A stretch of DNA of 19,817 nt from NCBI GenBank assembly GCA_024691625.1, contig JAILNL010000057.1, positions 1-19,817 on the forward strand. Direction: 5' to 3'. Shown one piece after another: positions 11,916-19,817 of this stretch. A program made the translations under genes and the position numbers. Within the stretch, counting starts at the first letter, position 1, and the number at the start of each line of letters is the position of its first letter. The notes under the pieces are model-generated. The model did not search any database. It saw only the letters and a program-made list of their open reading frames with translations, and was not told the origin of the DNA. The DNA comes from Schwartzia sp. (in: firmicutes) (GTDB lineage: Bacteria; Bacillota; Negativicutes; Selenomonadales; Selenomonadaceae).

Positions 11916-14900
11916 ATGACAGTCAGAAGACTTTTTGTGGAAAAGCGGCAGGGTTTCTTTGATATACCTGCGCAGCAGCTTATGGCAGACCTGGTGGAGA
12001 CATTCCGCCTTACAGGTCTGAAGGCCGTACGCTTAATCCACCGTTATGATATAGAGGGCCTCAGCGATGAGGAATTCCGTGCGACGAGGGATGTCGTTTT
12101 CGCGGAGCCTCCGGTTGATACCGTTTATGAAGAGGCACTTCCGGATTTTAAGGATTCCCGTATGTTTGCAGTGGAGTATCTGCCCGGGCAGTATGACCAG
12201 CGTGCGGATTCAGCGGCACAGTGTGTCCAGCTTGTCACGCAGAAGGAACGGCCGGAGATTCATACGGCAACCGTTGTCGTGCTTGTGGGAGATGTTGATG
12301 ATGAAAGCTTTGAAAAAATCAAGGCTTATATGATCAACGCCATTGAAAGCCGTGAAGCTTCCCTTGAAAAGCCTCAGACTCTCGCAATGGAGATGGAGAC
12401 TCCTGCGGACGTCGAGGTTTTGAAGGAATTCAACACATACAGCGAAGAACAGCTCCGTGCTTTCCATGCAAAACGTGGATTGGCCATGAGCTTTGATGAC
12501 CTTGCGTTCTGTCAGAAGTATTTCCGTGACACGGAGCACCGCGCTCCGACGATTACGGAAATACGTGTTATTGATACGTATTGGTCCGACCACTGCCGCC
12601 ATACCACTTTTACGACGGCGGTTGACCGCGTAGATATTGAGAAGGGCTACTTTGCGCCTGTTATCGAAAAAGCATACGAACGCTATCTCGAAGACCGTAA
12701 GGTTGTTTACGCGGGGAAAAATCGTGACATTACCCTTATGGATATTGCCGTTATGGGTATGAAGGCGCTTAAGAAGGCAGGAAAGCTTGCAGATTTGGAT
12801 GCTTCCGATGAAATCAACGCATGCTCTATTGTCGTAAAGGCGTCTAAAGGCGATGAAACAGAAGATTGGCTCGTTATGTTCAAAAACGAGACACATAATC
12901 ATCCGACGGAAATCGAGCCCTTCGGCGGAGCGGCAACATGCCTCGGCGGAGCTATCCGCGATCCGCTGTCCGGACGTTCCTACGTCTATCAGGCAATGCG
13001 CCTTACAGGTGCGGCTGACCCGCGCCGTCCTATTGCCGAGACTATGCCCGGCAAGCTTCCGCAGAAGAAAATTACACAGGGAGCCGCGGCTGGCTACAGC
13101 TCATATGGAAACCAGATTGGTCTCGCTACGGGACAGGTTGCGGAGGTTTACCATGAAGGCTTTATGGCAAAACGCATGGAAATCGGTGCCGTTATCGCTG
13201 CTGCTCCGAAGAAAAATGTTGTCCGCAAGGCGCCTGAACCGGGCGACCTTGTAGTTTTGGTCGGCGGCCGCACAGGACGTGACGGCTGCGGCGGAGCAAC
13301 AGGCTCATCGAAAGAGCATACTCTGGATTCGCTTGCAAACTGCGGAGCAGAGGTTCAGAAAGGCAATCCGCCTACGGAGCGAAAGATTCAGCGACTTTTC
13401 CGCCGTCCTGAAATCAGCACGCTTATCAAACGCTGCAACGATTTTGGCGCGGGCGGTGTTTCCGTTGCTATCGGAGAACTGACAGACGGACTTTCGGTGA
13501 ACCTTGATGCCGTACCTAAAAAATATGAGGGCCTTGACGGAACTGAGCTCGCTATTTCAGAGTCTCAGGAACGTATGGCTGTTGTATTGGCGGCTTCTGA
13601 TGTGGACAAATTTATTAAGGCAGCCGGGGAAGAAAACCTCGAAGCAACTGTTGTGGCAGAGGTAAAGGCAGAACCGCGCCTTAGAATGCACTGGAGAGGA
13701 AAACCTATTGTCGATATCAGCCGTGATTTCCTCGATACAAACGGTGTAAAGCAGCATGTAAATGTCAAAATAGATATGCCGTCTGCAGAGGAGCGTTACC
13801 TTTGGCAGATTCCCGAGGCAGTCAAAAAATGCGGCCGTGACCTTGCGGCAGCATGGGAAGCAGATCTTTCCGAGCTTAATGTCTGCAGCCAGAAGGGGCT
13901 GGGCGAGCGTTTTGACTCCACAATCGGCGGTAATACGGTTCTTATGCCATTTGGCGGAAAGCGTCAGCTTACGCCGCAGGAAGGCATGGTTGCAAAGCTG
14001 CCGATGCTTGGAGCAGAGACTGAAACCGCAACGGCTATGACATACGGCTTTGACCCTCATCTTATGGAATGGAGTCCGTTCCATGGTGCGGTGTACGCTA
14101 TTGTTGAAGCAACGGCAAAAATGGTAGCACTTGGCGGCAGTGCCGATGGTATTCGCCTGACTCTGCAGGAATATTTCGAAAGCCTCGGAAAAGATCCCGA
14201 AAAATGGGGCAAACCGTTCAGCGCACTTTTGGGCGCGCTTTGGGCACAGCATGGACTTGAAATTCCTGCCATCGGCGGAAAAGACTCCATGTCAGGTACA
14301 TTCATGGATATCCATGTACCGCCGTCTCTTGCAGCCTTTGCAGTTGAAGCCATGCCGGCTAAAAATGCCGTTTCCGCGGAATTCAAGTTCCCGGGCAGCA
14401 AGGTATATGTCGTACCGGCACCGAAGGATGCCTTTGACCTTCCGCTCTTTACGAAACTGCGTCATAATTTCGTGTGCGTTCAGGCGCTTACGGAATCCAA
14501 TAAAGTTCTGTCGGCTTCAACAGTGAAATACGGCGGTATTGCCGCAGCTGTTACGAAAATGTGCATGGGTAACTCAGTCGGCTTTAATTTCACCCGAATC
14601 CCGCAGCGTGATGACCTGTTCAAACCTGATTATGGCACTATCCTGATTGAGGTTGCTGCCGGGACGGACGTATCCGAGGCTCTTATGGGTACAGGATATT
14701 ATGAGCTGGGTGAAACAACCCTTGTGCAGAGCATTGTCTGCGGACAGATGGTCCGTACGCTGGCGGAGCTTGAGCGTGTATGGCGTGCACCGCTGGAAAA
14801 GATTTTCCCGACACAGACAAAAACTCTCGGAAAAGTACCGCCTGCTGTACTGTACAAAGAAGGAAATCGTATCACGCCGCATCTTAATTACGCGAAGCCG

Positions 14901-15692
14901 CGTGTTTTCATACCGGTGTTCCCGGGAACGAACTGCGAATATGATACGGCACGCGCCTTTGAACGTGCCGGTGCTGAAGCAGAGACGCTCATTGTACGCA
15001 ATCTGACCCCGTCGGCTGTTGCAGAAACGGTAGATGCAATCGCACGAGGCATCAAAAAAGCCCAGATAGTAATGCTGCCGGGCGGCTTCAGCGGCGGTGA
15101 TGAGCCTGACGGCTCTGCAAAATTCATTGCTTCGATGTTCCGCAATCCGAAAATCAAAGATGCGGTAATGGAACATCTCAACCATCAGGACGGACTTATG
15201 CTGGGTATCTGTAATGGATTCCAGGCACTTATCAAGCTCGGACTTGTTCCTTACGGAGAAATCCGTGACCTTGATATTGATTCTCCGACGCTTACGTTCA
15301 ACACAATTGGACGTCATGTATCCTGCATGGTACAGACAAGAGTTGTATCGAATCTCTCTCCGTGGTTCAACAATGTTCAGGTAGGCGATATGCATACAAT
15401 CGCAGTATCTCACGGTGAAGGACGGTTTACTGCAGACCGTGAAGTTATCGCAAACCTGCGTGTTCACGGACAGATTGCAACACAGTATGTTGATCGGTCG
15501 GGCGCACCGTCGCTTGATATTGAGTTTAATCCAAACGGTTCCGTCAATGCTATCGAAGGTATTACGAGTCCGGACGGACGCGTTCTTGGCAAGATGGGAC
15601 ACTCAGAGCGTATCGGAGAATACGTTGCCATGAACGTACCGGGCGCAAAAGACCAGCAGCTCTTTGAGGCCGGCGTGGCATACTATAAATAA
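11916..15692 (+). CDS. purL: Phosphoribosylformylglycinamidine synthase, single-chain (clade II)
   Basis: This enzyme makes FGAM from FGAR, ATP and glutamine in de novo purine synthesis. It has 1258 residues, close to single-chain clade II enzymes and slightly shorter than E. coli PurL (1295). The N-terminal PurS-like part is followed by the linker and first synthase half: DTYWSDHCRHTTFT (near 220), FKNETHNHPTEIEPFGGAATCLGG and GAAAGYSSYGNQIG. The second half follows, with QHGLEIPAIGGKDSMSG. The glutaminase starts about residue 995 (PRVFIPVFPGTNCEYDTARAF), has GGFSGGDEPDGSAKF, the nucleophile C1099 in LMLGICNGFQ, and a catalytic His in SHGEGRF. The start has GGGGGAACAAGG upstream. The gene is separate from other pur genes in this window. 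Confidence 0.95.
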   Translation: MTVRRLFVEKRQGFFDIPAQQLMADLVETFRLTGLKAVRLIHRYDIEGLSDEEFRATRDVVFAEPPVDTVYEEALPDFKDSRMFAVEYLPGQYDQRADSAAQCVQLVTQKERPEIHTATVVVLVGDVDDESFEKIKAYMINAIESREASLEKPQTLAMEMETPADVEVLKEFNTYSEEQLRAFHAKRGLAMSFDDLAFCQKYFRDTEHRAPTITEIRVIDTYWSDHCRHTTFTTAVDRVDIEKGYFAPVIEKAYERYLEDRKVVYAGKNRDITLMDIAVMGMKALKKAGKLADLDASDEINACSIVVKASKGDETEDWLVMFKNETHNHPTEIEPFGGAATCLGGAIRDPLSGRSYVYQAMRLTGAADPRRPIAETMPGKLPQKKITQGAAAGYSSYGNQIGLATGQVAEVYHEGFMAKRMEIGAVIAAAPKKNVVRKAPEPGDLVVLVGGRTGRDGCGGATGSSKEHTLDSLANCGAEVQKGNPPTERKIQRLFRRPEISTLIKRCNDFGAGGVSVAIGELTDGLSVNLDAVPKKYEGLDGTELAISESQERMAVVLAASDVDKFIKAAGEENLEATVVAEVKAEPRLRMHWRGKPIVDISRDFLDTNGVKQHVNVKIDMPSAEERYLWQIPEAVKKCGRDLAAAWEADLSELNVCSQKGLGERFDSTIGGNTVLMPFGGKRQLTPQEGMVAKLPMLGAETETATAMTYGFDPHLMEWSPFHGAVYAIVEATAKMVALGGSADGIRLTLQEYFESLGKDPEKWGKPFSALLGALWAQHGLEIPAIGGKDSMSGTFMDIHVPPSLAAFAVEAMPAKNAVSAEFKFPGSKVYVVPAPKDAFDLPLFTKLRHNFVCVQALTESNKVLSASTVKYGGIAAAVTKMCMGNSVGFNFTRIPQRDDLFKPDYGTILIEVAAGTDVSEALMGTGYYELGETTLVQSIVCGQMVRTLAELERVWRAPLEKIFPTQTKTLGKVPPAVLYKEGNRITPHLNYAKPRVFIPVFPGTNCEYDTARAFERAGAEAETLIVRNLTPSAVAETVDAIARGIKKAQIVMLPGGFSGGDEPDGSAKFIASMFRNPKIKDAVMEHLNHQDGLMLGICNGFQALIKLGLVPYGEIRDLDIDSPTLTFNTIGRHVSCMVQTRVVSNLSPWFNNVQVGDMHTIAVSHGEGRFTADREVIANLRVHGQIATQYVDRSGAPSLDIEFNPNGSVNAIEGITSPDGRVLGKMGHSERIGEYVAMNVPGAKDQQLFEAGVAYYK

Positions 15693-15702
15693 GTGAAATA
15701 TT

Positions 15703-15754
15703 AAATCTCTGTTTGTTGTGAAACGGACTCACTGCAAACAGAGATTTTTCTTTT
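15703..15754 (+). terminator. Terminator of the YhcH-purL operon
   Basis: A 13-bp stem (15703-15715 with 15735-15747) has a 19-base loop and a T-rich tail TTTTTCTTTT. It lies 11 bases after the purL stop. Confidence 0.85.
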
Positions 15755-15845
15755 GGGCAGAAAAATAATCAAATACAATAGACCTTATGAGAAAGACATA
15801 CCGTAAGAAAAACGTTTCGATACAACAGCAGTGTTTTCCATATGT

Positions 15846-15865
15846 AATGTAAAGAATGTTACATT
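15846..15865. promoter_or_regulatory. Inverted repeat upstream of the glpKF promoter, possible operator
   Basis: AATGTAA and TTACATT are perfect inverted arms around a six-base spacer, 34 bases upstream of the -35 box. The placement suits an activator. A CcpA-like cre is only partly matched around 15882-15895 and is not claimed. Confidence 0.4.
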
Positions 15866-15898
15866 TGAAAATAATTTCGAAAGAGAACGCTTGCTTTA

Positions 15899-15928
15899 TT
15901 GAAAAAACTTTTTTTTGGCTCGTATAAT
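15899..15928 (+). promoter_or_regulatory. Promoter of the glpK-glpF operon
   Basis: TTGAAA (15899-15904) and TATAAT (15923-15928, perfect) are spaced by 18 bases. It drives a leader of about 65-70 bases to the glpK start. Confidence 0.75.
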
Positions 15929-15947
15929 GTATACCGTAATTATTTAA

Positions 15948-17507
<1,560 letters not shown>

Positions 17508-17521
17508 GGAGGAAACGATTA

Positions 17522-18253
17522 ATGGATCTCAGCAATCTTTTAGGCGAATTCGTCGGAATGATCGTTCTTGTGACGTTCGGCTGCGGCGTATGCGCAAATA
17601 TGGCTCTTAAGAAAACCTGCGGCTCCGGAGGCGGTTGGATTTGCATTACGGCAGGCTGGGCTTTTGCCGTGCTTCTTGGTGTATTTACTGCGAATGCTCT
17701 CGGGGCTCCGCAGGCTGACCTGAACCCATCCGTTACCCTTGCAAAGACTTTTGCGGGTATATATACGTTCCCGCAGTTTGTTATCACATCTATTGTGCAG
17801 ATTGCAGGCGGTTTCTGCGGAGGTCTTGTTGTCTATCTTGCATATCTCCCGCATTGGGCAGAGACGGAGGACGGCCCGACAAAGCGCGGTGTTTTCTGTA
17901 CGGCTCCGGCAATCCGTAATATTCCGGCTAACTTTATTACAGAGATGATTGCGACATTTTTTCTTATGTTCATCATCTGGATGATTTTTGCTAAACCTAA
18001 TGGACCGATTCCTGCAGGACTCGGACCTTATCTCGTAGGTATGCTCATTTGGGCGCTGGGACTTTCCCTCGGCGGTCCGACAGGCTACGCAATGAGTGCT
18101 GCCCGTGACCTCGGCCCTCGTCTTGCACATGCTGTTCTTCCGTTCAAGAACAAAGCTGATTCCGATTGGGGCTATGCATGGGTCCCTGTTGTTGCTCCGC
18201 TTTGCGGAGGCGTGCTTGCATATATTGTTGCACACCTTATCGGGGTTATCTGA
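17522..18253 (+). CDS. glpF: MIP-family glycerol facilitator with altered NPA motifs
   Basis: This 243-residue channel protein has six hydrophobic segments in the usual order, for facilitated glycerol uptake across the inner membrane. The strong AAGGAGG site before ATG 17522 and the upstream glpK support the role. The first pore motif reads NPS (68-70, in ADLNPSVTLA) where most family members have NPA. The second reads SAA (192-194, in GYAMSAARDLGPR) where NPA is expected, although the following RDLGPR is kept. The remaining framework (LIWALGLSLGGPTGYA, TEMIATFFLMF) is normal. The substitutions are clear in the sequence. Their effect on selectivity is unknown. The alternative is a facilitator for another polyol. 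Confidence 0.9.
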   Translation: MDLSNLLGEFVGMIVLVTFGCGVCANMALKKTCGSGGGWICITAGWAFAVLLGVFTANALGAPQADLNPSVTLAKTFAGIYTFPQFVITSIVQIAGGFCGGLVVYLAYLPHWAETEDGPTKRGVFCTAPAIRNIPANFITEMIATFFLMFIIWMIFAKPNGPIPAGLGPYLVGMLIWALGLSLGGPTGYAMSAARDLGPRLAHAVLPFKNKADSDWGYAWVPVVAPLCGGVLAYIVAHLIGVI

Positions 18254-18266
18254 GAATAATATTGAT

Positions 18267-18301
18267 AAACCTGCGTCTTTTGCGGCGCAGGTTTTCTTTT
18301 T
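18267..18301 (+). terminator. Terminator of the glpKF operon
   Basis: AAACCTGCG (18267-18275) pairs with CGCAGGTTT (18286-18294), with a ten-base loop and a TTCTTTTT tail. It lies 13 bases after the glpF stop. Confidence 0.85.
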
Positions 18302-18307
18302 GCAGTT

Positions 18308-18335
18308 TTGCTTTTTTGTGTACCCATGATATGAT
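18308..18335 (+). promoter_or_regulatory. Candidate promoter for the TSCPD-PHP pair
   Basis: TTGCTT (18308-18313) and TATGAT (18330-18335) are spaced by 16 bases, 46 bases before the start codon. The match is moderate. Confidence 0.4.
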
Positions 18336-18381
18336 GATGTAACGAAAATAATTTTAAGGAACATTTTTAAGGAGAATATGT

Positions 18382-18648
18382 ATGAGCAGTTATGTATATA
18401 AAACGAACGGGACGTGTTCACGTTCCATCACGGTTGCCCTCGACGGGAAAATTATCCGCAGCGTCAGCTTTGAAGGCGGCTGCCCCGGAAATCTCAGCGG
18501 CATCAGCAAGCTGGTAGTCGGAATGGATATTGACACTGTAATCGAAAGATTTACAGGCAACCGATGCGGAGAGAGACAGACATCATGTCCTGACCAGTTG
18601 GCTAAAGCTTTGAGGGAAGCATACGAAGCTGAGCAAAAAGGAGCGTAA
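18382..18648 (+). CDS. TIGR03905-type TSCPD domain protein
   Basis: The protein has 88 residues, with AAGGAG before ATG 18382. It carries the small TSCPD domain: YKTNGTCSRSITVALDG, FEGGCPGNLSGISKLV, NRCGERQTSCPDQLAKAL. Four Cys (at about 12, 34, 62 and 69) and the TSCPD tetrad itself are conserved in the family and resemble a compact metal- or cofactor-binding unit. Related TSCPD segments occur at the C-terminus of some ribonucleotide reductases, but the stand-alone protein has no proven function. The stop lies four bases before the next start, indicating co-translation with the PHP phosphatase. Confidence 0.9.
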   Translation: MSSYVYKTNGTCSRSITVALDGKIIRSVSFEGGCPGNLSGISKLVVGMDIDTVIERFTGNRCGERQTSCPDQLAKALREAYEAEQKGA

Positions 18649-18652
18649 TAAA

Positions 18653-19423
18653 ATGCTGTTCGATAATCATTCACATACGAAATTTTCCGCTGATTCGGAA
18701 ATGCTTGCAAAGGATGCTGTAGAAACGGCGAAAAAGCAGGGGCTTGGAATAGTCTTTACGGAGCATATAGATTTCAGCTACCCGGGAGAATTGAATTTTA
18801 TATTTGATCCGAAGGAATATTGGCGGGAATATGAGCCGCTGCGTTCCGAATCGGTACGACTCGGGGTTGAAGTGGGACTTGTACCGGGAGAAAGACAGCA
18901 GGCTGAGGCATTTATAGATGAAGTGCCGTTTGATGAAGTCATTGGCTCAATTCATCTTGTTGACGGACATGATATTTATGAAAAGGATGGGTACGAAGGA
19001 AAAACTCAGGATGAAATGTATCGCAGATATTTTCATCTTATGAAAGAAATGGTGAGTTCCAATCCGTACATTGATATTCTCGGGCACATTGACTATATAT
19101 CGCGGTATGCTCCCTATGAGGAATCGGGAATTCAATACGCAAGGTGGACAGAGGATATAGATGCTGTTCTGCGTGCTGTTATTGAAACGGAAACAGTTTT
19201 GGAGCTTAACACAAGAAGATTCGGAATTCCGATCAATTTCAAACAGCTTGTACCTGTGTACAAACGCTATCGGGAGCTTGGCGGAAGATACGTCGCAATC
19301 GGTTCAGACGCACACACAGCCGATGTAATAGGCGCATACTTTGATGTTGCAGAGCAGTTCGCAGAGGCTTGTGCACTTATTCCCGTTACCTTTGGAAGAC
19401 GAAAAATGATTCGCTTAAAATAA
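18653..19423 (+). CDS. PHP-domain histidinol-phosphatase, HisJ/HisK type
   Basis: The protein has 256 residues, with AAGGAG nine bases before ATG 18653. The PHP metal motifs are FDNHSHTKFSADSEM (H6, H8), FTEHIDFS (E37, H38), IGSIHLVDGHD, DILGHIDYISRYA, LELNTRR and AIGSDAHTADVIG. Their order and the overall length match the PHP-type histidinol phosphatases, which perform the penultimate step of histidine synthesis in Firmicutes. No other his gene lies nearby, and PHP proteins also act on other phosphates, so the substrate is probable and not certain. It appears intact. It shares an operon with the TSCPD gene. Confidence 0.85.
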   Translation: MLFDNHSHTKFSADSEMLAKDAVETAKKQGLGIVFTEHIDFSYPGELNFIFDPKEYWREYEPLRSESVRLGVEVGLVPGERQQAEAFIDEVPFDEVIGSIHLVDGHDIYEKDGYEGKTQDEMYRRYFHLMKEMVSSNPYIDILGHIDYISRYAPYEESGIQYARWTEDIDAVLRAVIETETVLELNTRRFGIPINFKQLVPVYKRYRELGGRYVAIGSDAHTADVIGAYFDVAEQFAEACALIPVTFGRRKMIRLK

Positions 19424-19436
19424 AATAAAAAAATGC

Positions 19437-19465
19437 TTGACGAACAAATCATAAAGAGGTAATAT
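19437..19465 (+). promoter_or_regulatory. rRNA operon promoter
   Basis: TTGACG (19437-19442) and TAATAT (19460-19465) are spaced by 17 bases. It lies about 200 bases before the 16S start, and an A-rich stretch precedes the -35. Confidence 0.75.
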
Positions 19466-19471
19466 ATAGAA

Positions 19472-19668
19472 GCTGACTCGTGCGGGGCACGATGAAGCGC
19501 AAGGTGTTCCTTGAAAACTAAACAATGCAGAAATGAATCATCTAAATTGATTCAAGCCAGATGTCGGGCATGAAGCTATGCTTCATGAACCAACAATTTC
19601 TAAAAAGAGTAAAGCGAAAGCTTTATACTCAAAAGATTAAAAAGAGCCAACAGGTTCTTCAATAAAGT
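19472..19668 (+). other. 16S rRNA leader with boxA-like antitermination site
   Basis: TGTTCCTTGAAAACTAAACA (19505-19524) matches the boxA-type sequence common in Firmicute rrn leaders. Strong hairpins follow: an 8-bp stem CATGAAGC/GCTTCATG with loop TAT, and GTAAAGC-GAAA-GCTTTAT. Last comes AAGAGCC-AACA-GGTTCTT just before the 16S start, which may be part of the processing stem. Confidence 0.75.
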
Positions 19669-19817
19669 TTATTGGAGAGTTTGATCCTGGCTCAGGACGA
19701 ACGCTGGAGGCGTGCTTAACACATGCAAGTCGAACGGGGCGATTTGAAAGCTTGCTTTTGATGAGCCTAGTGGCAAACGGGTGAGTAACGCGTAGGCAAC
19801 CTGCCCTCAGGATGGGG
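19669..19817 (+). rRNA. rrs: 16S ribosomal RNA, 5' part, cut by window end
   Basis: The universal opening GAGAGTTTGATCCTGGCTCAG and GACGAACGCTGG place the 5' end near 19669 by alignment with the E. coli numbering. Next come GCTTAACACATGCAAGTCGAACG, a short V1 hairpin, and GGGTGAGTAACGCGTAGGCAACCTGCCC. The last segment is of the form seen in Negativicutes and other Firmicutes. The gene continues beyond the window. Confidence 0.97.

Noticed and set aside
12210..12902. Long antisense open frames inside purL, also at 13557-14252 and 14574-15602
   Set aside because: They lie opposite a well-conserved purL, lack ribosome-binding sites and encode Cys/Arg-rich sequence with no domain. They are codon-bias shadows.
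17540..18421. A 293-codon minus-strand frame opposite glpF
   Set aside because: Composition is typical of antisense of a membrane protein gene (Arg/Asn/Cys-rich), and the plus-strand glpF is clear.

Overview
The window joins two kinds of DNA. Bases 1 to about 5134 are the right end of a prophage. Bases from about 5135 to the end are ordinary chromosome, finishing in the first ~150 bases of a 16S rRNA gene. The 16S start, a Firmicutes-style T-box leader, XRE and Lrp regulators, an HD-GYP protein, a single-chain FGAM synthase and an anaerobic cobaltochelatase fit an anaerobic Firmicute, most likely a member of the Negativicutes (Firmicutes with an outer membrane). That placement is inference; no genus is claimed.

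Prophage, 1-5134. The left edge holds the 3' end of a variable-protein gene, then a template repeat (TR), then a reverse transcriptase with DGR signatures: a diversity-generating retroelement (DGR). The 114-nt variable repeat (VR, 64-177) and TR (361-474) differ at 14 positions, and 13 of these are adenines in the TR. A small, possibly OB-fold protein is translationally coupled to the RT, and a phage hypothetical follows, ending at a terminator (2276-2312). Next comes a lysis-type block: a coiled-coil protein with a C-terminal membrane anchor, a two-helix holin-like protein, a probable endolysin, and two coiled-coil genes in different frames whose start codons lie 4 nt apart. The last pair could be a spanin-like system for crossing an outer membrane. 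Two uncharacterised phage genes follow, then repeats of TGGGCGCA and a 45-nt 3' fragment of a tRNA-Arg(CCT) gene that marks the right attachment site.

Chromosome, 5135-19817. A tRNA-type terminator is followed by cbiK (minus), alr, an HD-GYP gene, an XRE regulator (minus), and an alanine-aminotransferase/Lrp operon (minus) behind an Ala-type T-box. Then come a YhcH-family gene with purL, a glycerol operon glpK-glpF, a TSCPD-domain gene with a PHP-family histidinol phosphatase, and a promoter plus leader driving an rRNA operon.

The most interesting parts are the DGR with its coupled partner gene, the overlapping spanin candidates, and the T-box, whose specifier (GCU) and discriminator-pairing base (UGGU) agree on tRNA-Ala. 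GlpF carries altered forms of both NPA motifs, and GlpK lacks the regulatory histidine known from enterococci.
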